Below, one piece after another: positions 27,532 to 36,477 of a stretch of DNA of 64,000 bases. Numbering within the stretch: position 1 is the stretch's first letter; each line of letters starts with the position of its first letter. Below the pieces are notes generated by a model, which was given only the letters and a program-made list of their open reading frames with translations, had not been told where the DNA came from and did no database searches. The DNA lies in the NCBI RefSeq assembly GCF_014647795.1, contig NZ_BMPW01000003.1:372001-436000 (forward strand). The letters are read 5' to 3'. A program made the position numbers and the translations under genes. The stretch comes from Actinoplanes campanulatus. Its GTDB lineage: Bacteria > Actinomycetota > Actinomycetes > Mycobacteriales > Micromonosporaceae.

Positions 27532-28776
27532 TTACAGGCGCACGCCGAGAAGGGCATCCACCGTTCGTGTCATCAACTCCGGCGCGCCGGAGTCGTCGCC
27601 CACGCCGGTCAGCGCCGCCTCCGCCCAGGCGTCCACGAGAGACAGCGCGGCGGGCGCGTCCAGGTCGTCGGCGAGCGCCTCACGGACCGCCGCCAGGAGG
27701 CCGGCCCCGGACGGCCCGGACGGCGCGGCGGCCGCCTCCCGCCACCGGGCCAGCCGCGACTGGCCCTGCTTGAGCACGTCGTCGGTCCAGTCCCGGTCGG
27801 CGCGGTAGTGCCCGGAGAGCAGGCCGAGCCGGACCGCCATCGGGTCCACCCCGTCACCGCGCAGCCGGGACACGAAGACCAGGTTGCCGCGCGACTTCGA
27901 CATCTTCTCGCCGTCCAGGCCGATCATCCCGGCGTGCACGTAGTGCGCGGCGAACGGCTCCGCCCCGGTCAGCACCTCGGCGTGGGCCGCCGAGCACTCG
28001 TGGTGGGGGTAGAGCAGGTCGCTGCCGCCGCCCTGCACGTCGATGGTGTCGCCGAGCAGGCGGAGCGCGATGGTGGCGCACTCGATGTGCCAGCCCGGGC
28101 GGCCGGGACCGAGCTCGCCGCCGTCCCACACCGGCTCGCCGTCGCGGGCGCCGCGCCACAGCAGCGGGTCGAGCGGGTCCCGCTTGCCGGCCCGCTCCGG
28201 GTCGCCGCCGCGCTCCGCGGAGAGCACCGTCATCTCGTCGCGCGACAGGTGCGACTCGTAGCCGAACCGGGGCGCGGCGGAGAGGTCGAAGTAGACGTCG
28301 CCGGTGCCGTCGCCGAGCTGGTACGCGGCCCCTTTCCCGACCAGTTCGACGACGTGCTCGACGATTCCCGGAATGGACTCGACGGCGCCGACGTAGTGGG
28401 CGGGCGGAATGATCCGCAGCGCCTCCATGTCCTCCCGGAAGAGGGCGGTCTCCCGCATCGCCAGAACGATCCAGTCCTCGCCGTCGCGCTCGGCGCGTTC
28501 CAGCAACGGGTCGTCGATGTCAGTCACATTCTGCACATATCGGACATCGTTTCCGAGGTCCCGCCACATACGATTCACCAGATCGAAGGTGATCATCGTG
28601 GCGGCGTGCCCGAGATGGGTGGCGTCGTACGGCGTGATGCCGCAGACGTACATCGTGGCGCTGCCGGCCGGCGTGCTGGGCTGCGCCGACGCCCGCGCCG
28701 TGTCGTACAGCCGCAGCGGGGACCGCGCGGGCGAGTCCGGCAGGGTGGGTACGTCGTGGCCGGTCCATGCATCCAT
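27532..28776 (-). CDS. mshC: Mycothiol ligase MshC (cysteine:GlcN-Ins ligase)
   Basis: This 414-residue enzyme joins cysteine to GlcN-inositol with ATP, the third committed step of mycothiol synthesis. It has the class I aminoacyl-tRNA synthetase fold of CysS: a HIGH-like motif THLGHAATM near residue 55, the zinc site ([30 protein letters not shown]) and the KMSKS loop ([13 protein letters not shown]). It differs from CysS in its short C-terminus without the anticodon-binding domain and in its length, which equals mycobacterial MshC. Downstream-read neighbours match the arrangement common in actinomycetes. The start at [10 protein letters not shown] fits the family's opening. Confidence 0.95.
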   Translation of the reverse strand: MDAWTGHDVPTLPDSPARSPLRLYDTARASAQPSTPAGSATMYVCGITPYDATHLGHAATMITFDLVNRMWRDLGNDVRYVQNVTDIDDPLLERAERDGEDWIVLAMRETALFREDMEALRIIPPAHYVGAVESIPGIVEHVVELVGKGAAYQLGDGTGDVYFDLSAAPRFGYESHLSRDEMTVLSAERGGDPERAGKRDPLDPLLWRGARDGEPVWDGGELGPGRPGWHIECATIALRLLGDTIDVQGGGSDLLYPHHECSAAHAEVLTGAEPFAAHYVHAGMIGLDGEKMSKSRGNLVFVSRLRGDGVDPMAVRLGLLSGHYRADRDWTDDVLKQGQSRLARWREAAAAPSGPSGAGLLAAVREALADDLDAPAALSLVDAWAEAALTGVGDDSGAPELMTRTVDALLGVRL

Positions 28777-28830
28777 GAAGGGAGCCTAACCAGCTGCCCC
28801 GGAAGGGGCCCCAGGGCGTGAGCTAAACCT

Positions 28831-29646
28831 CTAGATCGGCGGCCAGGGAATAGCCGGCCAGTCGGTCGGCGGCTGGGGGAACCGGTCCGCCCGCAGCAGC
28901 CGCTTCACCCGCAGCCCGACATGCTGCACCTCGGCGACGGTCAGATGCTCCTCGAGCGCCGCGCCGAGCGGGCCGACCAGCTGCTCGCCGAGCCGGGTGA
29001 GCACCGCCGTGCCCTCGCCCGGCAGCGGCCGGCCGGTCCAGCCCCAGAGCACCGTGCGCAACTTGTTCTCCACGTGGAAGCTGACCCCGTGGTCCACCCC
29101 GTGCAGGCCGCCGGTCGCCGGATAGAGCACGTGCCCGCCCTTGCGGTCGGCATTGTTGATCACCGCGTCGAAGAGGGCCAGCCGGGCCAGGCGCGGGTCG
29201 TCGGCGTGGGCCAGCGCGAACGCGTCGCCGTCGTCGTCGCGTGCGGCGGCCACCGGGATCCAGCCGGGCGGCACGTCGTACGCCGGGACGAACCCGATCA
29301 GCCCGGGCACCTCCTCCGGCTCGTCGATCCAGAGTTGCAGCGCCCCGGGGCCGAGCGGCCCGTCCCGCAGGATGGTGGGCGGCACCAGATCCCACCCGGT
29401 GGCCCGGGAGACCAGGTAGGCCGACACCTCACGACCGGCGAGCGTGCCGTCCGGGAAGTCCCACAGCGGGCGCTCGCCGCGCACCGGCTTGTAGACGCAG
29501 CGCCGGGTCAGCCCGTCCAGGCTGATCTCGGCGCGCAGGGTGGTGTTGGAGGCGTCCACCAGGCGCCCCTCGATCTCGATCCGCCCGCGCCCGAGCAACT
29601 CGAGCGCGTCGGCCTCGGCCAGCACCGACGTCGGCTCCGCCGTCAC
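28831..29646 (-). CDS. SCO1664-family protein (PI3/4-kinase-like fold)
   Basis: A 271-residue conserved actinobacterial protein of the SCO1664 type, distantly related to phosphatidylinositol 3/4-kinases. Recognisable parts are RCVYKPVRGERPLWDFPDGTL near residue 45 (a Lys that could contact ATP), LFDAVINNADRKGGHVL (a catalytic-loop-like NNADRK) and LHGVDHGVSFH (a DHG metal-site-like motif). A phosphotransferase activity is plausible but I know of no experimental proof. The GTG start overlaps the DUF3090 stop codon (GTGA), so these genes are translationally coupled. The string with DUF3090, histidine phosphatase and mshC is conserved. Confidence 0.9.
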   Translation of the reverse strand: MTAEPTSVLAEADALELLGRGRIEIEGRLVDASNTTLRAEISLDGLTRRCVYKPVRGERPLWDFPDGTLAGREVSAYLVSRATGWDLVPPTILRDGPLGPGALQLWIDEPEEVPGLIGFVPAYDVPPGWIPVAAARDDDGDAFALAHADDPRLARLALFDAVINNADRKGGHVLYPATGGLHGVDHGVSFHVENKLRTVLWGWTGRPLPGEGTAVLTRLGEQLVGPLGAALEEHLTVAEVQHVGLRVKRLLRADRFPQPPTDWPAIPWPPI

Positions 29647-30230
29647 CGGTGGTAGCCGTTGTGCCGGGGACAGAGGTGACCGGCCGGGTCGAGCGGCTGG
29701 CCGCAGAGCGGGCACGGCGGCCGGCCGGCGGCCACGACACGGCGGGCCCGGTCGATGAACGCGCGGGTCGCCTCGGGGGTGAGCCGCACCCGGAGCCGGT
29801 CCAGATCGTCGTCCGGCTCGTCGTCGTCGGCTTCCTCGTCGTCCTCGTCGTCGAGCGGGCTGCCGGAGAGATCGGCATCCGGTTCACCGGCCTCTATCGC
29901 CTCGATCACGACGGTGCTGGTGTCCACGTCGAAGGCCAGGCCCAGCGTGCCGACGCGGAACTCCTCGTCGACCGGGGTGTCGAGCGGCTCGTTGTCGTGC
30001 CCGACCGTCAGCGCGGCCTCCGGCAGCGTGACGCCGAACCGCTTGTTCGCCTCGAGGAGCAGCTCCTCCAGCTTCTCGGCGAGCAGCGACACCTGGACCT
30101 TCTCCAGCGCGACGCTGATCACCCGGCCGCCACCGCGGGCCTGGAGATAGAAAGTGCGGTCCCCCGGCTCGCCCACCGTCCCGGCGACGAACCGCTCCGG
30201 CGGCTCGAAGGCATGCACTTGGTGGGTCAT
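29643..30230 (-). CDS. DUF3090 family protein
   Basis: A 195-residue protein typical of the DUF3090 family: HQVHAFEPPERFVAGTVGEPG at the start, FYLQARGGGRVISVALEKVQV, then EELRVGTL-like and a C-terminal zinc-ribbon-like CPLCGQPLDPAGHLCPRHNG. An acidic linker (about residues 125-150, SPLDDEDDEEADDDEPDDD) separates the two parts. The Cys/His arrangement CxxC-x8-C-x2-H suggests a structural metal. Function is unknown; the family is almost always found with the SCO1664-like and histidine phosphatase genes, as here. The ATG at 30230 is the only family-like start. Confidence 0.92.
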   Translation of the reverse strand: MTHQVHAFEPPERFVAGTVGEPGDRTFYLQARGGGRVISVALEKVQVSLLAEKLEELLLEANKRFGVTLPEAALTVGHDNEPLDTPVDEEFRVGTLGLAFDVDTSTVVIEAIEAGEPDADLSGSPLDDEDDEEADDDEPDDDLDRLRVRLTPEATRAFIDRARRVVAAGRPPCPLCGQPLDPAGHLCPRHNGYHR

Positions 30231-30339
30231 GCGGACAACCCTAGCCATCCGCGGCGGTAACCGCGCGGGCCAAGGTCCCCGGTTCGCCGAGGGCGCAAAC
30301 CGGCCCACGCTGCGACGATACAGCGATCACGCAGCGTCG

Positions 30340-31032
30340 TCAGACCCCGCCTCCGGCGCCACCACCCACGGCCGCGTCACTCTCCGCGGCCCGCTCCCGC
30401 CCATCGATCTTCGGGGGTACGAGCGAGCCCAGTTCACCGGTCTCGTTGAGGCGCACCACGAACGGCCGCCCGGCGGTGTACCGGATCGCGGTGATCGACG
30501 CCGGGTCGGCCACGATCCGCTGGAACTGGTCGAGGTGCAGGCCCAGCGCGTCGGCCACGATGGCCTTGATCACATCGCCGTGGCCGCACGCCAGCCAGAC
30601 CGCGTCCGCGCCGTGCTCGGCGGTGATCTTCGCGTCCCAGGAGCGGATCGCCTCGACCGCCCGTGCCGACATCGCGGCCATCGACTCGCCGTTCGGGAAG
30701 ACGACCGCGCTGGGGTGGTGCTGGACGACCTGCCAGAGCGGCTCCTGGGCCAACTCCTTGAGCGGCCGGCCCTCCCAGTCGCCGTATCCGCACTCGGTCA
30801 GGCCCTCGTCCAGCACCGGCTCGGCGCCCGGCACCGCCAGCCCGACCGTCTGCCGGCAGCGGATGAGCGGGCTGGAGACGACCGCGGCCAGCGGCAGCCC
30901 GTCCAGGCGGGCGGCCACCCGGGACGCCTGGGCACGGCCGGTGTCGTCCAGCTCGACCGGCCGGCGCCCGGCGAGCTCCCCGGAGGCGTTCGCGGTGGTC
31001 CGGCCGTGCCGGAGCAGCAGGACGGTGGCCAC
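30340..31032 (-). CDS. Histidine phosphatase family protein (MSMEG_4193 type)
   Basis: A 230-residue phosphoglycerate-mutase-like phosphatase. The phosphohistidine motif LLLRHGRTTANASG is near residue 6, a second Arg is in VVSSPLIRCRQT, the acid is in LTECGYGDWEGRPLKEL, and the second His is in WLACGHGDVIKAI. The whole catalytic set is present, so it should hydrolyse a phosphoester; the substrate is unknown. The C-terminal 30 residues are a variable Gly/Ala tail. The GTG start overlaps the TAG of the LLM oxidoreductase gene by one base, so translation is coupled. It is part of the mshC-linked string. Confidence 0.92.
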   Translation of the reverse strand: MATVLLLRHGRTTANASGELAGRRPVELDDTGRAQASRVAARLDGLPLAAVVSSPLIRCRQTVGLAVPGAEPVLDEGLTECGYGDWEGRPLKELAQEPLWQVVQHHPSAVVFPNGESMAAMSARAVEAIRSWDAKITAEHGADAVWLACGHGDVIKAIVADALGLHLDQFQRIVADPASITAIRYTAGRPFVVRLNETGELGSLVPPKIDGRERAAESDAAVGGGAGGGV

Positions 31033-32084
31033 TAGCGGCCCACGCCGGACTCTTCGAAGGCCTCGGCCACGATCCGCAGCGTCCGCAGACCGCTCTCCAG
31101 ACCGCCCACGTACGGGCTGATCGACAGCGTGCCGACACCTGCCGCCGCGTACTCCTCGATCCGTTTCCGGACCTGCTCGCGGGTGCCGATGATCGAGGTG
31201 CGCTCGATGAACTCGCGGGGCAACGCGGCCGCCGCCTCGACCGGCTTCCGGCTCAGGTAGAGGTCCTGCACCGTCTTCGCCTCGTCGGCGTAGCCGAGCC
31301 GGACCGCGAGCGCGTTGTAGAAGTTCTGCTCGCGGCTGCCCATCCCACCGACGTAGAGAGCCGCGTACGGCCGGATCACGTCGGCGCAGGCGTCCAGATC
31401 GTCGCCGATCGCCACCGGCACGCTGGCCACCACGTCGAAACCGGACAGCCCGAGGCCCCGCTTGGCCCGCCCGGCCGCGATGTGCCGCAGTTGGTCGCCG
31501 CACGCGTCCGGGGCCAGGAAGATCCCCAGCCAGCCGTCGGCGATCTCACCGGCCAGCTCCAGGTTCTTCGGGCCGACCGCGGCCAGATAGACCGGGATAT
31601 CGGTGCGCGCCGGGTGGAAACCCAGCTTCAGCGGCTTGCCGGCGCCGCCGGGCAGCGGCAGCGTGTAGTGCTCACCCTGGTAGGACACCGCCTCACGGGA
31701 CAGCGCCTGCCTGACGATGGCCACGTACTCCCGGGTGCGGGCCAGCGGCTTGGCGAACCGCACACCGTGCCAGCCCTCGGACACCTGCGGGCCGGAGACG
31801 CCCAGACCCAGCCGGAACCGCTTGCCGGACAGGGTGTCCAGGGTGGCGGCGGTCATCGCGGTCATCGCCGGGGTCCGCGCCGGGATCTGCATGACGGCCG
31901 CGCCCAGGTCGATCCGCTCGGTCTGGCCGGCGATCCAGCCGAGCATGCTCACCGTGTCCGAACCGTACGCCTCGGCGGTCCAGACCACCGAGTAGCCGAG
32001 CCGGTCCGCCTCCCGCGCCATGGCGAGATGATCGGCGGGAGTGCTCCACGCCGTCTGATAGCCGAGGCTGAGTCCGAGCCGCAC
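31032..32084 (-). CDS. LLM-class F420-dependent oxidoreductase
   Basis: A 350-residue TIM-barrel enzyme of the luciferase-like family, predicted to use coenzyme F420. The start is MRLGLSLGYQTAWSTPADHL, then SVVWTAEAYGSDTVSMLGWIA. The segment RIDLGAAVMQIPARTPAMTAM holds the substrate/cofactor wall, and RFRLGLGVSGPQVSEGWHG is the conserved ligand-binding loop. The strand PVYLAAVGPKNLELAGEIADGWLG is the family signature. Substrate cannot be told. GGGAGGGCAGCTCG precedes the GTG start. It heads the transcript that also includes the phosphatase gene and is divergent from the aldo/keto reductase gene. Confidence 0.93.
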   Translation of the reverse strand: MRLGLSLGYQTAWSTPADHLAMAREADRLGYSVVWTAEAYGSDTVSMLGWIAGQTERIDLGAAVMQIPARTPAMTAMTAATLDTLSGKRFRLGLGVSGPQVSEGWHGVRFAKPLARTREYVAIVRQALSREAVSYQGEHYTLPLPGGAGKPLKLGFHPARTDIPVYLAAVGPKNLELAGEIADGWLGIFLAPDACGDQLRHIAAGRAKRGLGLSGFDVVASVPVAIGDDLDACADVIRPYAALYVGGMGSREQNFYNALAVRLGYADEAKTVQDLYLSRKPVEAAAALPREFIERTSIIGTREQVRKRIEEYAAAGVGTLSISPYVGGLESGLRTLRIVAEAFEESGVGR

Positions 32085-32222
32085 CGAGCTGCCCTCCCGA
32101 GATCTTGACGAGTCTCGGGCAAGCGTACTGACCGAGGACCGACCCGTTTCGGTCCGGTAACCGACCCACCCGGCTGAGCCTCGAGCATTTCGCGAAAGGG
32201 CTGGTCTGAATAAGGTTCACTC

Positions 32223-33221
32223 ATGCATCAGCGACCGCTCGGCCGAAGCGGGCTAGCGGTTTCGCGGCTCGCGCTCGGCACCATGACCTGGGGCCGGGAC
32301 ACCGACCCCGACGACGCGGCGGATCAGCTGAAGATCTTCCTGGAGGCGGGCGGCACGCTTCTGGACACCGCCGACGTGTACGGCGACGGCGACGCCGAGT
32401 CGGTGATCGGCTCGCTGCTCGACCACCTGGTCCCCCGCGACGAGGTGGTGATCGCCACCAAGGCGGGCCTCACCCCGCACCGCTACCGCCCACGCGACGG
32501 CTCCCGCGGCAACCTGCTGCGCTCACTGGACGCGTCGCTGCGCCGGCTCGGCACCGACTACGTCGACCTGTGGCAGGTGCACGGGTACGACGCCCAGACC
32601 CCGTTCGAGGAGACCTTGACCGCGCTGGACCACGCGGTGGCCAGCGGCCGGGTCCGCTACGTCGGCGTGTCCAACTTCGCCGCCTGGCAGACCGCCCGCG
32701 CGGCCACCTGGCAGGCCGCCCACCCCGGCCGGGCCCCGATCGTGGCCGCCCAGATGGAGTACTCACTGTTGGAGCGCGGCATCGAACGCGAGATCCTGCC
32801 GGCCGCGGCCGCCCTCGGGTTCGGCGTGCTGGCCTGGTCGCCGCTCGGCCGCGGGGTGCTCACCGGCAAGTACCGCAACGGCCGCCCGCTCGACTCGCGG
32901 GCCGCCTCCGAGCACATGGCCCCGTTCGTACAGACCTACCTGGAGCCACGCAGCTCCAGCATCGTCGAGGCGGTGGTCACCGCGGCGAGCGGCCTGGGAG
33001 TGTCCCCGCTGGAGGTGGCCCTGGCCTGGATCCGCGACCGCCCGGGCGTGGCCGCCCCGGTCCTCGGCGCCCGCACCGCGGGCCAGTTGGAGGGCGCCCT
33101 GCGCAGCGAGCACCTCACCCTCCCGGCCGAGATCGCCTTCGCCCTCGACGACGTCTCCGCGATCGAGGTCGGCTACCCCGAACGCGAGGGCGCCAGCCAC
33201 CCCCACAGCTACTACGGCTGA
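32223..33221 (+). CDS. Aldo/keto reductase
   Basis: A 332-residue NADPH-dependent reductase with a (beta/alpha)8 barrel. The catalytic tetrad is visible: Asp and Tyr in LLDTADVYGDGDAES, Lys in VVIATKAG, and His in DLWQVHGYD. The C-terminal cofactor-binding block is VAAPVLGARTAGQLEGAL. The segment FGVLAWSPLGRGVLTGKY is typical of the AKR11/YajO-like subgroup that acts on small aldehydes and sugars. It stands alone, with divergent and convergent neighbours of different type. The ATG at 32223 is the first family-like start. Confidence 0.93.
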   Translation: MHQRPLGRSGLAVSRLALGTMTWGRDTDPDDAADQLKIFLEAGGTLLDTADVYGDGDAESVIGSLLDHLVPRDEVVIATKAGLTPHRYRPRDGSRGNLLRSLDASLRRLGTDYVDLWQVHGYDAQTPFEETLTALDHAVASGRVRYVGVSNFAAWQTARAATWQAAHPGRAPIVAAQMEYSLLERGIEREILPAAAALGFGVLAWSPLGRGVLTGKYRNGRPLDSRAASEHMAPFVQTYLEPRSSSIVEAVVTAASGLGVSPLEVALAWIRDRPGVAAPVLGARTAGQLEGALRSEHLTLPAEIAFALDDVSAIEVGYPEREGASHPHSYYG

Positions 33222-33331
33222 CGATGCCCGTTGAACGGGACCGGCGCGATCGACCAGGGCGGTCGCTGTTCTGGAGGATAAGCGCTGGTCAGTGCTTGTC
33301 GTCGGTCAGGGTGCGGAGCATATTAGACGCC

Positions 33332-33523
33332 ATGGACTACGAATACGCGCCGCTACGGTTGCCTTCGAATGTCGATCGTCTGACCGCGGCGGCGCAGCTC
33401 GCCATCCAGGCCGAGTTCTCCGGCTGGGAGCTGGCCAGGGTTCAGCTCTTCGCCGACGGCACGCGCAAGGTGATGCTCCGCCGTCGCCTCCAGCCCACCC
33501 CGCAGCCCGGCCTCAGTTACTGA
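33332..33523 (+). CDS. Small DUF5703-type protein
   Basis: A 63-residue protein, MDYEYAPLRLPSNVDRLTAA, with the sequence GWELARVQLFADGTRKVMLRRRL near the end. This is the pattern of a short conserved actinobacterial family (DUF5703, from memory) predicted to be one helix packed on two or three strands. It is alone between the aldo/keto reductase gene and a strong terminator; a TATTAGAC -10-like box 7 bases before the ATG suggests a leaderless or near-leaderless transcript. Function unknown. Confidence 0.85.
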   Translation: MDYEYAPLRLPSNVDRLTAAAQLAIQAEFSGWELARVQLFADGTRKVMLRRRLQPTPQPGLSY

Positions 33524-33552
33524 AACCCGTTCGGCAGACGCCGAACGGGTTT
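33523..33552 (+). terminator. Terminator of the DUF5703 gene
   Basis: AAACCCGTTCGG, loop CAGACG, then CCGAACGGGTTT followed by CTT: a 12-bp stem next to the stop codon, intrinsic-like with an A-tract and T-tract. Confidence 0.9.
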
Positions 33553-33598
33553 CTTCATGACGATGCCCGACCGGCGGGGACCGCGACCAAAGTCGCGG

Positions 33599-33633
33599 CG
33601 CGCCCGTCGGTGCCCTCGACACCGACGGGCGCG
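33599..33633 (-). terminator. Terminator of the acidic His-tailed gene
   Basis: CGCGCCCGTCGGTG, 7-base loop, then the exact complement: a 14-bp stem beginning 32 bases after the stop codon at 33665. Confidence 0.8.
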
Positions 33634-33664
33634 TCGCAGCGAGCCGGAGGCGAAGCAGTCAGGC

Positions 33665-34342
33665 TCAGTGCTTGTGACCGGCGTGGTCGTGGTCGTGGTC
33701 GTCCTCGTCGGGCAGGAACGGGTGCTCGTCGAGACGGCCGACCAGCAGGTCGCCCTCGACCGGGGCGAACGGGCCGCTGCCGTCCGCGTCGTCGAAGGCC
33801 TCCAGGTCGAGCGGCTCGGTCACCTCGGTGACGGTGAGCAGGCCGTCGAGCGGCTCCAGCTCGGGCACGTCGAGCGAGGCGAGCGACCCGTCGCCGGCCT
33901 GCAGCAGCTCGAGCACGGCCTCGCCGACCGACTCGACCGGGCCCGCGTCCTCGTCCTCCGGGACGGAGCTGCGCCGGGCCGCCTCGGCGACCCGCAGCAG
34001 GGCGGTGACGCTGGGCACCCGGTAGTCGCGGCGCTGCCGGACCGAGACGACCTGCGGGTACGGGTCGGCACCCGGCCCGCCCGCGGAGTCGGCCAGCTGA
34101 CCGAACCGGCGGTCCGCCTCGTCCGGGTCGATGGACTCGACGTCCCACGGCGTGACTTCGCCGAAGGCGTCCAGCAGCTTCTCGTCGTACGCGAAGGAGG
34201 CGTTGTTGAGATCGACATACGCCTGCCAGACGTCGTCGTCGTCGATGCGGCCGGCGGCCGTCTTGACGGCCGCGAGATGCGCCCGCGCCGCCTCGACCAC
34301 CCGCTCGAGAGCCTCGTCGAGCTCGGCGTTCTGGTCAGTCAT
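33665..34342 (-). CDS. Conserved acidic hypothetical protein with His-rich tail
   Basis: A 225-residue soluble, strongly acidic protein. It starts with an amphipathic helix (MTDQNAELDEALERVVEAARAHL), has a middle with the motif VVSVRQRRDYRVPSVTALLR, and ends DEDDHDHDHAGHKH, which could bind divalent metal. I do not recognise a domain. It is 22 bases downstream of the M20 peptidase gene on the same strand, so the two are probably cotranscribed. The upstream in-frame start would add 18 residues overlapping the peptidase end and is not supported by a ribosome binding site. GGAAGGACCCCCAATTCC precedes the ATG. Confidence 0.82.
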   Translation of the reverse strand: MTDQNAELDEALERVVEAARAHLAAVKTAAGRIDDDDVWQAYVDLNNASFAYDEKLLDAFGEVTPWDVESIDPDEADRRFGQLADSAGGPGADPYPQVVSVRQRRDYRVPSVTALLRVAEAARRSSVPEDEDAGPVESVGEAVLELLQAGDGSLASLDVPELEPLDGLLTVTEVTEPLDLEAFDDADGSGPFAPVEGDLLVGRLDEHPFLPDEDDHDHDHAGHKH

Positions 34343-34364
34343 GGAATTGGGGGTCCTTCCGATT

Positions 34365-35672
34365 TCAGCTGTTTCGGAGCAAACGGTCGAGCACACGCAC
34401 GCCGAACTTTAGTCCTTCCACCGGAACTCGCTCGTCGATGCCGTGGAAGAGGGCACTGAAATTGAGATCCGGAGGCAGCCGGAGCGGCGCGAAGCCGAAG
34501 CAGCGGATGCCGAGCGTGGCGAAGGCCTTGGCGTCGGTGCCGCCGGACATCAGGTACGGCACGGTACGCGCTCCCGGGTCCTCGGCGCGCAGCGCGGCCC
34601 CCATGGCGTCGACCAGGGCACCGTCGAAGGAGGTCTCCACGGCCGGCTGCTGGTGCACGTGCTCGATCTCCAGGTCCGGCCCGATCACGTCACGCAGTTC
34701 GCGCAGGAACGCGTCGGCGTGGCCCGGCAGGGTCCGGCAGTCGATGGTGGCCGACGCCCGGCCCGGGATGACGTTGTCCTTGTAGCCGGCTTCCAGGCGG
34801 GTCGGGTTGGCGGTGTTGCGCAGGGTGGCGCCGATCAGGTTGGCGATCGGGCCGAGCTTGGCGACCGCGAGCTCCGGCTCGTCCGGGTCCAGCTCGATCT
34901 CACACGCTTCGCTGACCTGCTCCAGGAACGCCCGTACGGTCGGGGTGACGATGGTCGGGAACCGGTGCCGGCCGACCCGCGCGACGGCCTCGGCCAGCGC
35001 GGTGACCGCGTTGTCGTCGTGGATGAAGGAGCCGTGGCCGGGCCGCCCGGTGGCGTGCAGCCGCAGCCAGTCGAGTCCCTTCTCGGCGGTCTGCACGAGA
35101 TAGAGACGGAGGTCGTCGTTGACGGTGTACGAGTACCCGCCGACCTCGCCGATCGCCTCGGTGCAGCCTTCGAACTCGTCCGGGTGGTTGCGGACCAGCC
35201 ACTGGGAGCCGTACTCCATGCCGGCCTCCTCGTCGGCGGTGTACGCCAGGACGATGTCGCGTGGCGGGACGTAGCCGGTGCGCTTCCACTCGCGGACGAC
35301 GGACAGCACCATGGCGTCGAAGTCCTTCATGTCGACCGCCCCGCGGCCCCACAGGTAGCCGTCCTTCTCCTCGCCCGAGAACGGCGGGACCGACCACTCG
35401 CTCGCGTCGGCCGGGACGACGTCGAGGTGCCCGTGGACGAGCAGCGCGCCCCGGGACGGGTCGGCGCCGGGTATCCGGGCGATCAGGTTGGCCCGTTTCG
35501 GCGCGGACTCCAGCAGCCGAGACTCGATCCCGACCTCGCCGAGCTTCTCCGCGACGTACTCGGCGGCGGCCCGCTCCCCCACGGTGGTCCGCTGGTCGCC
35601 GGTGTTGGTGGTGTCGATGCGCAGCAGGTCACGGCAGAGCCCGGTGACCTCGCTCTCGGCGGTGGTGTCCAT
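34365..35672 (-). CDS. M20-family metallopeptidase
   Basis: A 435-residue zinc-dependent peptidase or deacylase. Metal ligands and catalytic residues appear in order: LLVHGHLDVVPAD (His and following Asp), WGRGAVDMKDFDAM (bridging Asp), YTADEEAGMEYG (Glu-Glu, general base and ligand) and, near the end, FGFAPLRLPPDLNFSALFHGIDER (His). The lid/dimerisation domain spans about 185-300 (HATGRPGHGSF). It resembles the ArgE/DapE/CPG2 group annotated as dipeptidase; the substrate is not defined. The ATG is preceded by a weak site. It is divergent from the hemerythrin gene. Confidence 0.93.
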   Translation of the reverse strand: MDTTAESEVTGLCRDLLRIDTTNTGDQRTTVGERAAAEYVAEKLGEVGIESRLLESAPKRANLIARIPGADPSRGALLVHGHLDVVPADASEWSVPPFSGEEKDGYLWGRGAVDMKDFDAMVLSVVREWKRTGYVPPRDIVLAYTADEEAGMEYGSQWLVRNHPDEFEGCTEAIGEVGGYSYTVNDDLRLYLVQTAEKGLDWLRLHATGRPGHGSFIHDDNAVTALAEAVARVGRHRFPTIVTPTVRAFLEQVSEACEIELDPDEPELAVAKLGPIANLIGATLRNTANPTRLEAGYKDNVIPGRASATIDCRTLPGHADAFLRELRDVIGPDLEIEHVHQQPAVETSFDGALVDAMGAALRAEDPGARTVPYLMSGGTDAKAFATLGIRCFGFAPLRLPPDLNFSALFHGIDERVPVEGLKFGVRVLDRLLRNS

Positions 35673-35785
35673 CCGCCCTTCTTACCAGCCGAGTGTAAAG
35701 AGCCTTCAGTCCGATCTTCGGGTGGCGGGCGGGGCGGTCGGATGGGGTGTTTAGGCGGAGATCCGGGAAGGGTATCGGGACGGGC

Positions 35786-36352
35786 GTGTCTGACGTGAAT
35801 CTTTTCCCGCTGCCGCCGACCGGCGGCGAGACCTCCGGGCGCAGCATCGTCGACGTGGTCGGCGAGCAGCACCGGCGGATCCTCGCCCTGACCGAGCGGC
35901 TGAGGACGGCGCCCGCCGACCGGCGGCTCGCCGACGTGCTGATCGCCATCGTGTCCCGGCACCTGAGCGCCGAGGAGCAGTATCTCTACCCGGCGGTCCG
36001 GACCGCGGTGCCCGGCGGTGACCAGATCGCCGACCGGGAGCTGGCCGAGGACGAGCAGCTGCTGCGGTTGCTGAGCGAGGGCGACGTGGGCGAGTTCGGC
36101 CCCGCGATCGAGCGGCACGTGGCGGCCGACGCCGGGGAGTTGCTGCCGCTGCTGGAGCAGATGGTCTCGGCCGAGGATCTGATCCGGCTCGGCAACCGGT
36201 TCGAGACGGCCGAGGAGGCGGCGCCGACCCGCCCGCACCCGGCCACGCCGTCGTCACCGCCGTGGAACAAGGTGGTCGACCCGATCGTGGGCGTGGTGGA
36301 CAAATTGCGGGACGCGGTCACCGCACGTGCCACCTACATGAGCGATCTGTGA
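35786..36352 (+). CDS. Hemerythrin HHE-domain protein
   Basis: A 188-residue four-helix-bundle protein. Likely iron ligands are in VDVVGEQHRRILAL, VSRHLSAEEQYLYPAV (H-x3-E pattern) and GPAIERHVAADAGELLPLL, the order seen in HHE cation-binding domains that bind oxygen or sense redox state. The C-terminal 45 residues are a Pro-rich linker and a short helix (NKVVDPIVGVVDKLRDAV). I chose the GTG at VSDVNLFPLPPTGG because homologues begin close to the first helix. It stands alone between divergent and tandem genes of other function. Confidence 0.85.
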   Translation: MSDVNLFPLPPTGGETSGRSIVDVVGEQHRRILALTERLRTAPADRRLADVLIAIVSRHLSAEEQYLYPAVRTAVPGGDQIADRELAEDEQLLRLLSEGDVGEFGPAIERHVAADAGELLPLLEQMVSAEDLIRLGNRFETAEEAAPTRPHPATPSSPPWNKVVDPIVGVVDKLRDAVTARATYMSDL

Positions 36353-36477
36353 CGATAAATGGATTACAGGCGGTAAGAACCGTCTGTCCTGTTCGTTCAT
36401 ACGTTTGTCACAGGTCGCCGATCATTCCACGCTTCCCGGACTAGCATTCCCTCCCGTTCTAGTCCTAACGTCACGCT

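Noticed and set aside
27532-28776. Cysteinyl-tRNA synthetase
   Set aside because: It lacks the C-terminal anticodon-binding domain and matches MshC in length and neighbourhood.
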